Source: Elephas maximus indicus
Taxonomy: Eukaryota > Chordata > Mammalia > Proboscidea > Elephantidae
Length of the DNA: 64,000 bases
Reading direction: 5' to 3'
NCBI RefSeq assembly: GCF_024166365.1
Contig: NC_064837.1
Coordinates: 76,565,553-76,629,552 of the forward strand
Part shown: in pieces, positions 11,188 through 22,619 of the stretch
Layout: every line of letters starts with the position of its first letter
How positions within the stretch are numbered: the stretch's first letter is position 1
Notes under the pieces: generated by a model
Seen by the model: only the letters and a program-made list of their open reading frames with translations
Databases searched by the model: none
Told to the model about the DNA's origin: nothing
Program-made: the position numbers and the translations under genes

Positions 11188-11478
11188 CAGGCTGTCTCCA
11201 GGTTACGAACAAGATCTATTCCTAACTGTGTCTTTCGGTTGAATTTGTAGGTGTTGGAACAGGTGCATGTGGTTCCTATATAGCCTACTTTAACGCAAAA
11301 AAAGCCTTTCCAATGTTTTAAAAGTTGCACATGCTGCAAGCAAAGGTGGTCATGATGAATAATTTACTGCAAGTAGCGGTTGGTCCAGTCACTTCAAAGC
11401 GAGGGCAACTTTACGTAACATTAAAAGGCAAGTATCAGCTGTCCTTAAGTCGGACGTTCAGAACCCAGGGACTTACTG
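11188..11478. mobile_element. Candidate non-autonomous DNA transposon (MITE)
   Basis: The ends form imperfect terminal inverted repeats of about 23 bp: the left end CAGGCTGTCTCCAGGTTACG and the reverse complement of the right end CAGTAAGTCCCTGGGTTCTG, both continuing into GAAC. The 291-bp body has no coding capacity. The target duplication is unclear, so the superfamily is not assigned. Confidence 0.55.
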
Positions 11479-11683
11479 TCCTATAAAACATGATGTAATT
11501 CTGATACGTGGATAACAACATAAGCTTACAAATTACAAAAAAAATAGTTTTATAATTTTCATGAACATTTAAAAAGCATATTTTTGAATGTTTTATAATA
11601 CAAGAAATAATACTTCATTAATGTGATACCATGATTGCGCATAAGATTTTCCTGACTCACGTTTTTGCACATTCATTTCTTCA

Positions 11684-12360
11684 GTCATCAAAATCTATAC
11701 TTCCGGCAACTTCATTTTCAATCAACACAATTGAAAACAACACCAGCCACTCCTGGCAAATAAAAGATTGCAAATAATTTTTAATAATTTTTGATTTGGG
11801 CAAGGAACTTTCTGCTGCTGCAACTGTTACTTGAGCTGTTAAAGGTATTTTATAGGTTATGACATTGAGATAAATTTCTGATAAATTATTTTGAAACATA
11901 AATGTTAGTACATCTACAGCTGATGGGTCTCATGGATCAATTTTTCTAAAAAGATTTAACCCTTCGTACATTTTCAGGTAAGTCTAAATTTAATTGTAAA
12001 TTCGAGTTTCTGCACTGGAATTTTAAACTTTCCTCTGCCAGTTCCTGCAACTTGTGGAAGTCCCATGAGACACTGAAAGTGGCTCCCTGACCTGCATTTA
12101 TGCATTCTATCACTGTATCTTCAATTACAGGGAAAAGTTCATTTTAACACTGCTTTCCTTGTCAGTTGGTTCCTGTTACGCTCCATATGAAAAACAGTTT
12201 AATGGGTCAGCCGAAAGTAGCAACAATCTTTAATTTTTCGAGCTCTAAGCCTGAACATTTGCTGTGCTATCATGCAGCAGTTTTCAAAACCAAAATTCTC
12301 AATCTTTGAAGAATTCCGATAACTCTTTGGTATGCTTTCTTGCAACGTCCAGGAGTACAC
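11684..12360 (-). pseudogene. hAT-type transposase remnant (ZMYM1-like)
   Basis: On the minus strand, the frame at 11684-11899 reads 'PLTAQVTVAAAESSLPKSK' then 'IIKNYLQSF', 'IENEVAG' and 'IDFDD'. This follows the hAT C-terminal dimerisation domain (consensus 'PVTVASAERSFSKLKLIK' with a later 'SIE'). Upstream on the same strand, up to about 12360, the text still resembles the middle of ZMYM1/hAT-like proteins but is broken by stops. The dimerisation core Glu is kept ('AAES' for 'SAER'), while the following Arg and Phe are lost. It is either a domesticated-gene retrocopy or a DNA-transposon fossil. No intact start, DDE core or terminal repeat was found. Confidence 0.6.
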
Positions 12361-12554
12361 TATTTTTTTTTCAGTAATAATTGACTGACAGTTTACTGTC
12401 GGCAGTTCCTGTTCTGGTGCTCAGGACAGAGTTACTATTCGCGCAGATTCGTCAGGGACGGGCTTCAGGGACTGATGGGCAAGGCACTGCCCCCGCCTTC
12501 TCCCTCCTACCTGCCTTCTGTTGCTGTTGCACCTTCACCACCAGGTCCGAGCCA

Positions 12555-12690
12555 GGGCACCTCCTTAGACCCCCCCCCTCCCTAGCTCTTCCCTCCCCTC
12601 CTATCCCTACTTCCCTCCTCCCCCCTCCCCCTCCTTACACTCTCCTGCCCCTCTCTACAGCCCCCGTCTCCCCCCCGCCCCAGGCACACG
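12555..12690. repeat. Homopyrimidine (C/T) tract
   Basis: A run of almost only C and T for about 110 bp, including several C5-C9 runs. The minus strand is therefore G-run rich and could form G-quadruplex or H-DNA. A short GC-rich stretch with CpGs surrounds it (about 12440-12740). The 150-codon frame across it (12381-12833) is composition-driven and is not supported as a gene. Confidence 0.7.
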
Positions 12691-12959
12691 CACGCATGCG
12701 GCGCCAGGAGCCCAAGCCCGTTCAGGAGTGGGCTGAGGTGGCACCACACCCCGTGTACACGCTGCCACCCGCTACCTCCATGCTCCATGTATGCTCTATT
12801 GTCCCGTCGAACAAGGCACAAGTTCAAAAATAAACTATGTTGATTTCAAGACAGCAGCATCGTAGCACTAAACCAAGAGGGGTCTTGTGTCCCATCCTGT
12901 GGGACCACACATGTCACATGCCCTTGAAGGCAGCACTGCGCTATGTGTCACATTGTTCT

Positions 12960-13185
12960 GGAGTTTCCGCAAGAGACCATGTGGTGGGGTCAAATCCTCT
13001 GGTTCAAACTCCCAAGCTACCAGTTATGTGGCCCTTCGCAAAGGTTGCTAAGCCCAGTTTTATCTGTAAAATGGGAGTAACAACATCCCACAACCCAAAG
13101 AACTGGTGCAGGAACTATGTTACAAGAATCCATGTAAAGCTCTTAGCACAGTGCCTGGCACATAGTAAACGCTTATAAGTCATAG
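12960..13185 (+). repeat. MIR
   Basis: 'tatctgtaaaatgggagta' and 'cacagtgcctggcacatag' are the canonical MIR core and 3' phrases. Confidence 0.85.
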
Positions 13186-13204
13186 CTCTCCTGATTTTAT
13201 TACT

Positions 13205-13400
13205 GAAATGAGAGGCAAGAGAACATTTGGTTAAGACTGTAGCCTGCTTTGGAAACCAGTCTTGGGGCCACCAATTACTAAGTGTCTATACAACAGGGCA
13301 AGTCAACCTCCCTGTGCTTCAGGTTCCTCATGTGTAACAGCACTTATTCCTAACACGCCTACAGAGTGCTTGACATGTTGCAGGTACTTGGTGTTAGCTG
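13205..13400 (+). repeat. Second MIR copy
   Basis: 'gggcaagtcaacctccctg', 'cttcaggttcctcatgtg' and 'agagtgcttgacatgttgc' match MIR in the same orientation as the preceding copy. Confidence 0.75.
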
Positions 13401-13429
13401 TTAATATTTTTCCTTACCATTATTTATTC

Positions 13430-13545
13430 CTTAAAACAGCCACAATAGGTATGCATTGTTATGCCTCTTCACAGACCAGAAAACTGAGCCTCAAAGAGGT
13501 CATGTAGCAGCTTACCCAAGATCACACAACAGTAATGGGTAAAAC
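13430..13545 (-). repeat. MIR (opposite orientation)
   Basis: 'cagaccagaaaactgagcct' then 'cttacccaagatcacacaac' is the reverse MIR core. Confidence 0.7.
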
Positions 13546-14408
13546 TAGATCTTAGGGCTACCCACCTGCCATCCAGCTCCAGTCGATTCCAGAGCTTAAG
13601 CTCATAACTACTTGCTATTCTGCAATACAGAAAACATTCAAAACAAAGCCAACCTAGTTTAATTGCTGGTGAAAGCCCCAGATCCCCTAAGTTACTTCCC
13701 AAAACCACAGAAAACTACTGTGCTGATTTTCAAAATCTTCCTCAGTTCTAACACCCTATAAACCTAAAAGTCAAAACTGTATTACATCAGATCCTCAACC
13801 TTTCTACATTTTAATTTCACTCACATGCAGCTTCCACAACACACACTGACATAACTCAGTGACCTGTGACAGACCAAATGTATCGTCAAGTGCTTGATCT
13901 TGCTCTAGTATTACATGACAGCACTGTTGATCAGCCTCTGACCACAAGCCAGTGGTTTATTTTCTGCTTCCATTTCAGCTGAGTCAAGGTCCAATGCAAT
14001 TTTGATCACACTGCTCTCTCCTGCTCTTCTTCCCCATTCATCCCTGGGACCCCTTTCCCTTCCTCAGGAGCAGCCATGTCTCAGTGGTGGCCAGTCTGGG
14101 CTCCACACTCACCCAGGAGTGGCATGAGGGTGGGAACAGAGAGAGGGGAAAAAAAGAAGACATCACAACAGCCGGAGAGAAGTCAGGTCCACCTTCTGCT
14201 GGTACTGGCAGGAGAGACGTGTCCTTGTCCCACTCAAGGAAGGTCAGTGCCACCGATGTGGCACACCTAAAAAGGTGCCCCCCCAGAAGTTATTACTCCT
14301 GTCATCTTTCAAATTGTAAAGATCAGGCTGTGGCATGATTCATGCAAAAACCATAACTGTGAGTTTGATGACATGGAGGCTCCTTGTGAATGAATCTGCC
14401 TTAAGAAC
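13546..14408. other. No gene recognised
   Basis: Unique-looking DNA. Several 60-85 codon frames overlap one another around 14040-14340 on both strands, which argues for chance openness rather than coding. Confidence 0.45.
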
Positions 14409-14540
14409 ACATGATGAGTTCCTTGGTGGTGCAGTTGGTTAAGTACTTAACTACTAACCAAAAGCTTGCTTCAAGCCCACCCAGAGGCACACAGGAGTCT
14501 ACTGCCAAACTTTTGAGGAATTAATCAAACCTTTTTAACA
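14409..14540 (+). repeat. Partial second-type AfroSINE
   Basis: The head 'agttccttggtggtgcag' and 'cccacccagaggcacac' are present, and the 3' half is missing or scrambled. Confidence 0.65.
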
Positions 14541-15084
14541 GCCAGAGATGCCTGTCTTGTCGGGGCCTCCAGCTGTGCACAGGGACTCCCCTGGGACAGA
14601 GATAGGGTGGGACTAGGGGAATCGTAGGCTCCCAGTGGCTCTGGCCCCAAAAGTCCCGCAGGGAAGTTTCATAAGGTCCTCACAAAGCACGGGCCTTTGA
14701 AACGTGACAAGAAAATCTCCCTGTGAACCAAGAATTTCAAGTTGATGCAGGAGATTCCGATTCCAGTCCCACCGGAAATGAGAGATTCTCTGAGAAACAA
14801 AACTCGGGTCACTGTTTCTCATTCACCTGCTTTGGAGTGGTTGCGTTGGCCAAGCTGGCTGCAGAATGACATGGATCCTTAACACGCCGGAACCTGGCAA
14901 AGAAACTGCGTTGGCTGTGCAGGCTAAGGCTAATATCTAAGTGACATAGAGTTCACCTAGATATCATCACTATTATCAACAATGAAAGACAGCAAAACAA
15001 AGAATATTGAACATAAAATAGTTGCCATGGTTTTATTTTGGTGACAAGAAGCACAATATCTGTTTTTCAGTAAACTTTTTGTTG
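14541..15084. other. No gene recognised
   Basis: Unique-looking sequence without a coding or repeat signature. Confidence 0.4.
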
Positions 15085-15500
15085 ACCTAGCACATGCATT
15101 CCTGTGAAGATAGCTTGGTAGATTGGCACATAGTGAACACACCTGTGTAGTTATTGACCAGGTCAGGATGGAGAACATCAACAGCACCTCAGAAGCCTTT
15201 CTGTGCCCTGTCTGAGTCATTACCCTCTGAAGGTAATCACTGTTCAGGCTTTTGTCACCACAGATCAGTTTTGTCTGAGCTTTATGTAGGTGAGATCACA
15301 CAGTCTGTGCTTGTGTGTTTTGTTCTTTTACTCAGCATTATGTTTGTGAGATTTATCCACAAGTTGTGTGTTGTAAGAGTTCACTCCTTTTCACGGCCAT
15401 ACAGTATTCCATTGTTTGAATATGCCACCGCGTATCTGGATATTTTGTTTAGTTTTTGTTCAATACAGATAATGGGCACTTTATACATGTCATTAAAATG
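15085..15500 (-). repeat. Old L1 ORF2 fragment, antisense
   Basis: 'ttttactcagcattatg', 'cggccatacagtattccatt' and 'gaatatgccaccgcgtatc' are the reverse of the L1 ORF2 C-terminal phrases. It is heavily mutated. Confidence 0.7.
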
Positions 15501-15890
15501 AGGCTGAACTAAATTACGAAGGGTTTTTTCCACTCAAAATTAATTTCCCACTTGGTAACTGGACAGTCCCTCTGGTTGTTTTTTTCATAGTTTCCAGCGG
15601 GTTTAGAAGTCTTACAAATTAAGAACTATTAATTCCAAAACCTATTACTAAAATCAATAAAATGATAAAACACTACAGCAGCAATTGTAAAAGTAATTTT
15701 AAAAAAGACAAACCATTTTGAGAAAAAAAGTAGTGTATGTAATAATCTTCAAATTCATTTGAGTAACTTCAAAAATAACTTTAAAAAATTACATATCTTC
15801 TCACATGTTTTTAATTTGGCATCTATAATATTTTAAATCACAAATGTAAGTAGTTGAAAAGATGCAATTTCCAGTGTACTGTACATTGCA
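15501..15890. other. AT-rich, nothing recognised
   Basis: Low-complexity AT-rich DNA. Confidence 0.4.
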
Positions 15891-16053
15891 TGGAGCCCTG
15901 GTGGTGCAGTGGTTAAGATCTATGGCTGCTAACCAAAAGGTCGGCAGTTTGAATTCACCAGCTGCTCCTTGGGAACCCTATGGGGCAGTTCTCCTCTCTC
16001 CTATAGGGTCGTTATGAGTCAGAATCAACTTGACAGGAACAGATTTTTGGGGG
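15891..16053 (+). repeat. AfroSINE
   Basis: 'ggagccctggtggtgcagtg' through 'gtcgttatgagtcagaatca'. The flanks GTACATTGCAT and GTACGTTGCGT look like a diverged TSD. Confidence 0.9.
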
Positions 16054-16351
16054 TACGTTGCGTGTACTTTAAGTATATTTTTCATAACTCTGATTATTGG
16101 TATTTGAATATTGATATTGGTATTTGGCTCATTAATTTTGTAGATTATGTCAGCCACATAAAAGACAAAGTCAGTCCTCATTGTCAAGCTAATAAGCCAA
16201 AGCAAACCTATCTGCTTTTAGAAAAAGTCTGACTTTGATTTGAAAATGAAAGTATTAATACACATCCTTGTGGCAATAATCTCGCTTCGGAATTCTGACT
16301 CTAAGATGGAGAAGGCAGAAAGCATTATCAGGAGTCCACCCCCTGAATGAA

Positions 16352-16867
16352 AAAGGTATTAGTCCACGTTTTCTGGAGAAACAGAACCAATAAGGTATAT
16401 AGCAATAAAAAAAAAAAAAATAGCAATAGGTAGATAGATATACAGAGAGATTTATTTTAAGGAATTGGCCCATACAATTGTGGGGACTGGCAAGTCCAAA
16501 ATCTGTAGGTCAGGTAACAGGCTAGGAGCACCAGTGGGATGCATATTACAGTCTTGAGGTAGAATCCTCCCAAGGCTCTGAGAGAGAATCTTCTCCGCGC
16601 CTCTCCCAGCTTCTGGTAGCCCCAGGCATTCCTTGACTTCTACGTGCACCTTCACATGGCCATCATCATCCCCCTGTCACTCTGTGTCTCTGTTCTTCTT
16701 TCACCAGGACCACATTCAGACATGATTAGGTCCTACCCCATGCCAGGATGACCTTATGTTAACTGATAGCATCTTCAACGACCGTATTTCCAAGTGAGGT
16801 CACATTCTCAGGTACATGGGTTAGGACTTCAACATGTATTTTAAGATGACACCACTTAATCCATAAC
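16352..16867 (+). repeat. Ancient LTR-like repeat
   Basis: 'ggtattagtccacgttttc' and 'ggaattggcccatacaatt' match the 6.6-7.1 kb LTR, while the 3' part ('tagccccaggcattcct', 'ttaatccataaca') matches the 10.4 kb repeat. The two are therefore related subfamilies or this copy is a composite. An A-tract lies within it near 16409. Confidence 0.65.
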
Positions 16868-17602
16868 AAGCCCATGTCTCCCTTTTCTTTGCCCTTATAG
16901 AACTCTTCCTTGGGAGATAAACATTCTTGAAATATCCCTTTGTCACCCAGAGGTTTTTGCGTCTCAGAGCAAAGCAAGAGCAAGATGAGAATAAGCAAGA
17001 AGCACTCCCTTTTTTTATACACGAGGGCAAGGTAGGGAAGAGTACATACGCAGTTTAAGGATCTGGAAATCAAGTCCCTTAAAAATATCCCATACTTCTG
17101 TGAAAGTCTTCGGATACACCCAGCTTGAAGACTCCTGGAATATCATAAATATGATAGAAAAACTCAGAGAAAATGTTTATAAGGATAAATATGACGACTT
17201 CTATTTCATCATATTTATGTTCAGAGACTAGATGTTCAGAGAAAGTCCTCCAGTGTGCATCTAAAACTGCATATTTTTAAATCTTTTAAAATACTTGGCT
17301 GAACTGTTGAGAAAAGGAAGATCCTTGCCATAGGTATAAAATTTTAAAATCCAGAGAGTAATGCCTGTCTGGTGCTGGTGTTTGCTGCGGCGTATCTGGC
17401 TATCCTCAGTGGTCATGTGCCGAGGAGGAGAGAGAAACACAAGGCCAGTAAAGCTGAAAGGATGGACAGGAAAACACCCACATGAAGCCAGAATCCCAGA
17501 AAGTTTACACTGTCAGACCAGTGAACTGGGGTTGAGGGGTGCCCTAGAAAGAGACAGTAGAGAAACTTACCTATTCTATCGTTTTTACATCTAAATGAAC
17601 AG
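16868..17602. other. No gene recognised
   Basis: Unique-looking DNA with no supported coding sequence. Confidence 0.4.
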
Positions 17603-17619
17603 GAAAAAACAGGGCAAAA

Positions 17620-18084
17620 GCCCTGACAGGGAACACAACAGAGAATCCCTGATGGAGCAGAACAGTGGGATGCAGATCTCAAATTCTCGTAAAAAAGACC
17701 AGACTTGATGGTCTGCTGAGGCTGGAGGGATTCTGGAGGTCATGGTCCCCGGATCCTTTGTTAGCCCAAGACTGGAACCATTCCGAAAGCAAACTCTTCA
17801 GACAGGGATTGGAGTATAAGACAGAAAATGATACTGGCAATGAGTGAGTTTCTTGGCTCAAGGAGACACATAAGACTATGTGGGCAGCTCCTGCCTGGAG
17901 GCGAGGTGAGAAGGCAAAGGGGGACAGGACCTGGTTGAATGGACACAGGGAATACAGGGTGGAGAGGAAGAGTGTGCTCTCATTAGGGGAAGAGCAGCTA
18001 GTAGTAGATAACAAGGTGTGTATAGGTTTTTGTATGAGACTGACATGACTAGCAAACTTTCACTTAAAGCACAATTTAAAAAAA
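17620..18084 (+). mobile_element. L1 3' UTR insertion with TSD
   Basis: This is colinear with the L1 3' UTR ('gacagggaacacaacagag', 'atgcagatctcaaattctc', 'cacttaaagcacaattt'). The flanks AAAAACAGGGCAAAA (about 17605-17619) and AAAAATAGGGCAAAA (about 18080-18094) form a TSD with one mismatch. Confidence 0.85.
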
Positions 18085-18254
18085 TAGGGCAAAAAAAACT
18101 TGGAGAGTGCATCACCACAAGTTTATTATCACAAGGGTTTGCAGCCAGAATTTATACCATCTGTGTTACCCTTTCCTTCAGTAAGTCTAAGACAAGTATT
18201 TGGTCTAAAGTGTTCCCAGCAGAACTTATTGGGATGCTTGGAAGTGTTCTAAAA

Positions 18255-19105
18255 CTGGATTGTAATGTCCTTCCATAGATGAATGAGTAAACATATTGTG
18301 GTACATCCATACAATGGAGTATTATTCAGCCATAAAAAGAAATGAGCTATCAAGCCACGAAAAGACACACAAAGTAACGCAGTGGTTAAGAGCTAAGCTG
18401 CTAACCAAAAGGTCAGCAGTTCAAATCCACCAGCTGCTCCTTAGAAGCCCTATGGGACAGCTCTACTCTGTCTATGGGATGCTATGAGTCAGAATGGACT
18501 CAATGGCAAAGGGTTTGGTTTGGTTTTGGTTTAAGTGAAAGAAGCCAGTCTGAAAAGACTACATACTGTATGATTTCAACTACATGACATACTGGAAAAG
18601 GCAAAACTATAAAAAGACAGTAAAAAGATCAGTGGTTGCAAGGGGTTCAGGGTTCAGGAATGAACAGGTGGAACACGGGATTTTAAGGAGAGTGAAATTA
18701 TTCTGCATGATACTGTAATGGCAGACACATGACATTATGTATTTGCCAAAACCCATAGGATTGTACAGCACAAAGAGTGGACCCTAATACAAGCTATGAA
18801 CTTTAGTCGATAATAATGGATCAATATTGGTTCACCAGTTATAATAAATGTACCACACGAATGCAGGATGTTAATAATAGGGGAAGCTATCTGTGTACAG
18901 GGGGAAGGAGTATATGGCAGTTCTGTACTTTCTGCAGAATTTTTTTATTAAGCTAAAACTGCTCTGAAAAAAAAAAGTACATTGTAGGAAAAAAAATTGT
19001 AATAATGCACAACCACGTAACTTTACTAAAACTCCAACTGTACACTAAAAGTGGGTAAATTTTATGGTGTATAGATTATACCTCAATAACGTTGTCAAGA
19101 AAGAG
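18255..19105 (+). repeat. Old L1 3' end, split by an AfroSINE
   Basis: The first part ends with 'ccatacaatggagtattatt' and 'gccataaaaagaaatgagc'. L1 text resumes after the SINE at about 18534 with 'gaagccagtctgaaaagac' and ends with 'attatacctcaataacg'. Confidence 0.8.
18372..18533 (+). repeat. AfroSINE nested in an old L1
   Basis: 'acgcagtggttaagagc', 'gctaaccaaaaggtcagcag', then the tail 'gggtttggtttggttttgg'. The first few head bases are diverged. Confidence 0.88.
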
Positions 19106-20369
19106 AGAGATTGCCTGTCTTACTCCTAACCCTGTTGACATGGTCCCCAACAACTTTTCCACAGCTAATGCAGGCAGTCAGTGCCCTTCAGTATTAGCAT
19201 TTCCACTGATCAAGGGTAGAGTCAAAGGGAAAAGAAACCCAAGGAAAGAAATGCAGAATGAAAAGGGGAGGAAATTTATCTGGGCCATGAGACACTGGCT
19301 GTGTTTGAACTGTCTTCCAATGATTTAAGCAACCTTGGCAAAGTAAACCAGGTCAAACTGACATAAATTCATTGTCAAGCTATTCGCACTATGGGGCAGG
19401 GGTGAGGGGAGTCTGTTAGAGGTGATAGTGATCTTAGGATGAATGAAAGAGCGAGAGCAAACTGTTTTGGCTTTCCGTGAGAGGGGAATGAAGAGGGTGG
19501 GTGCTCCTGAGAAATGTAGTACCCAAAGAATTCCAGCCATGTGCCCAGTCCTATCGCTGTCTTCCTTGAGGCTCAGCTTTCTCAAACTTTTGAATTTCTT
19601 TGGTATGTGGTTACTTTTTTCAATAAGGTGGGAGTACAAACGTCCCCTGCTTCCTTCAACTCACATGTTTTGTTCTTCCTGCACTTCACATGAGTCAAAC
19701 GTCTTTGTCTCCAACCTCTGTTCCAGCTTTCACTGCTTTCCTCTTGACATGGAAACAAACAAACCTACTTTTATGCTAACCCTGTTCTTCTCTGCAGATT
19801 TTATAATATCCCTCTGCCAAAATCAAGATCGCAACCCAAAATAATACATTTTGAGAAAATTACTCTATTTTGAATGTGTTATCTGGTAGCTAGTGTTCTT
19901 CCAACATTTTACAAAGTAATTCATTAAGTAATTTGCAAAGACAATATGTTCTGAAAATGAGGTTTTTTTTTTTTTGAAACAGAAACTATGTCTATTTTAA
20001 TCTTTTTGGGGTTTTTTTGTTTTCAATATTACAAAATAATGTGTGACACTTATAAAAAGTCAAATAATACAGATATATTTATCATAAGACATGAAGCCTC
20101 CCCCTTGCTCCTCACTCAATTCTATATACCTTCAGAGCGGAGAAGAGTTTGGCTGAGTATCCTTCCCAATCCACTCTTCTGTGCGTTTCCATGCCTGTTG
20201 CGTGCATGCGCGTGCACACACACACACACACCATAGAAGTGAATTTAATTTCATTTGATTAATTTTGTACTTTTGTCACATACTCTGGGGATATTTCTCT
20301 GCCAGAAGTATAGTTCTAACTTCATTTTGTTTGCTTCATAAAATTCTATTAGGTGGCTACGCCAGGATT
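19106..20369. other. No gene recognised
   Basis: Mixed unique DNA. A 133-codon frame at 19443-19844 has no recognised homology. A short alternating CA/TG run lies at about 20205-20232. Confidence 0.4.
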
Positions 20370-20830
20370 CTGGAATAGATATGCATTTGGGTGCTTTCTC
20401 AGCTTCTGCTATTACAAACAATGAAATTTAATGAATTCAATGTATATGATGAATTTAATGAAAATTCTTGTGCATGTCTTTCCACACAAGTGTGAATATT
20501 TCCATGTGATCAATTCCTAGACATCAAATGGAGTCAAAAAGCATGATAACTACCACACTGTCTTTCCATAAAGCACACACCAATTTATATTCCCACAAAC
20601 AAGGTAGGAGAATGCCTGTGTTCCCACACCACCACCAGTCCTGAATTTTTATCTAACTTTTTAATACTTGGGAGATTGATGGCTATAGAATACACCTTTT
20701 CCATTTACACTTTCCTGAATACCAGTGAAATGTAGCATTTTTGCAGATTTTTTCTATTTGAATTTATCTGTGAATTGCCTGTGCATTTCTTTACTCATTT
20801 TTCCTACTCTCTTACTTAGACTGATTTATA
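20370..20830 (-). repeat. Old L1-like fragment, antisense
   Basis: Phrases such as 'caatttatattcccacaaac', 'ccaccagtcctgaattttt' and 'gaattgcctgtgcatttc' match antisense old L1. It is strongly diverged. Confidence 0.6.
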
Positions 20831-21044
20831 GAAACACTTCATATTGTGGTTAAGGAACAGTCATGCCTCATTGGTAGCCTCTTTTTTCTAGCAATACTAT
20901 GATTTTATATCTTCCCTTTCAGCTCAATGGGATTTTGGAGGAAAACAGGATTTAAATAGATGTGCTCAGTGGGCCATCTTGAACAGAAATTACGAGTTTA
21001 AGTTATGAGAAATGTTTTTATTATGAAAGAAAAATATGTACATA

Positions 21045-21204
21045 ATAATTCATTGCTGTCCAGTCCATCCTGACTCATAGTGACCCTACAGGACAGAGGA
21101 GAACTGCCCCATCGGGCTTCCAAGGAGCGTTTGGTGGATTCAAACTGCCAGCCTTTTGGTTAGCAGCGTGAGCTCTTAACCACTGCACCACGAGGGCTCC
21201 ATGT
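21045..21204 (-). repeat. AfroSINE, antisense
   Basis: Reverse complement of the SINE: 'gactcatagtgaccctacag', 'ttttggttagcagcgtgag', ending 'gagggctcca'. Confidence 0.93.
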
Positions 21205-21301
21205 ATGTAATGGAAAATAGAAAAAAGGCACAAAAAAAGCAATAAAGTAAAATTCCACTACTCAATAAAAAAAAAAAAGTTAAGGTGTTGGTGAATTCAC
21301 C

Positions 21302-21998
21302 TTTTTTTAATAATTTTTATTGTGCTTTAAGAGAAGGTTTACAAATCAAGTCAGTCTCTCACATATAAACTTATATACACCTTACTACGTACTCCCATTT
21401 ACTCTCCCCCTAATGAGTCAGCCGGCTCCCTCCTTCCAGTCTCTCCTTTCGTGACCGTTTTGCCAGTTTCTAACCCTCTCTACCCTCCCATCTCCCCTCC
21501 AGACAGGAGTTGCCAACACAGTCTCAAGTGTCCACCTGATACAAGTAGCTCACTCCTCATCAGCATCTCTCCCCAACCCATTGTCCAGTCCATTCCATGT
21601 CTGATGAGTTGTCTTCGGGAATGGTTCCTGTCCTGGGCCAACAGAAGATTTGGGGACTACGACCGCCGGAATTCTTCTAGTCTCAGTCAGACCATTAAGT
21701 CTGGTCTTTTTATGAGAATTTGGGGTCTGCATCCCACTGTTCTCCTGCTCCCTCAGGGGTTCTCTGTTGTGCTCCCTGTCAGGGCAGTCATCAGTTGTGG
21801 CCAGGCACCATCTAGCTCTTCTGGTCTCAGGATGCTGTAAGTCTCTAGTTCATGTGGCCCATTCTGTCTCTTGGGCTTATAATTATCTTGTGACCTTGTT
21901 GTTCTTCATTCTCCTTTGATCCAGGTGGGTTGAGACCAATTGATGCATCTTAGATGGCTGCTTGTTAGCATTTAAGACCCCAGACACCACACTTCAAA
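21302..21998 (-). mobile_element. L1 3' UTR, antisense, 5'-truncated
   Basis: Reverse complement of the L1 3' UTR seen at 31.9-32.9 kb: it starts with the poly-T side 'ttattgtgctttaagagaag' and includes 'caagtgtccacctgata', 'tatgagaatttggggtctgc' and 'gttgagaccaattgatgc'. The open frames inside it are repeat-derived. Confidence 0.9.
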
Positions 21999-22619
21999 GT
22001 ACTCCCAGTATTTTAAATGCATATAAATAAATTTTTCATGGAAAAATTAGGATCAAATTATATATTCAGGACACAAGCAAACCTCCTGAATAGTAAAAAC
22101 AGTCAAGGCCCTTCCCTGAGGCTACATCTTCAGACTCAGACAACCCACCTGATTCTTCTCTCAGCAAGGTAAAGAACAAACTGGCAGTTTCTCACACGGT
22201 AACTGTCCCAGATAAAGTTGGGTAACGCTGCTCTCCGCCACCTGTCAGCGTCAGCCCTCGGGTCAATTCCAAACCTAATCCTATCCCAACGCCCCGTTCT
22301 TCCTTCAACATCCCATAATTTTAGTTACATTTCTCTACTTACGCCACCCAGCAAGCTCCACCCTGTATATAAGGTATACAAACATTTCAGTAGTGTCTTG
22401 TTCCTGTATTAGATCTTTAGCTAATTGTTTTGACTTAAATATGCTTAAATATATACAAAGTAATTAGCTTATATATATAAACTCTAATATATATAGTCTC
22501 TCTTTCTCTCTGTATGTATATAAAATACACACTGAATAAACACTAGTTGAGTCGGAATGCACCTTACTCTATGTTGTTGGAATTAACTTCTTCCTCGCCC
22601 ACTTTCCTTCCACCTAGTT
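21999..22619. other. Unassigned stretch with a TATA-like motif
   Basis: There is a TATATAAG match at 22366-22373 and AATAAA near 22536, an arrangement that could be an LTR or chance. A TATA-rich low-complexity piece lies at about 22470-22500. Confidence 0.35.

Noticed and set aside
12381-12833. 150-codon proline-rich frame
   Set aside because: It is the translation of the C/T tract; low complexity, no splice context, no homology recognised.
22366-22373. TATATAAG as the SDR16C5 TATA box
   Set aside because: Lies well upstream of the CpG island's best donor and in AT-rich DNA where such matches are frequent; no initiator or exon evidence.
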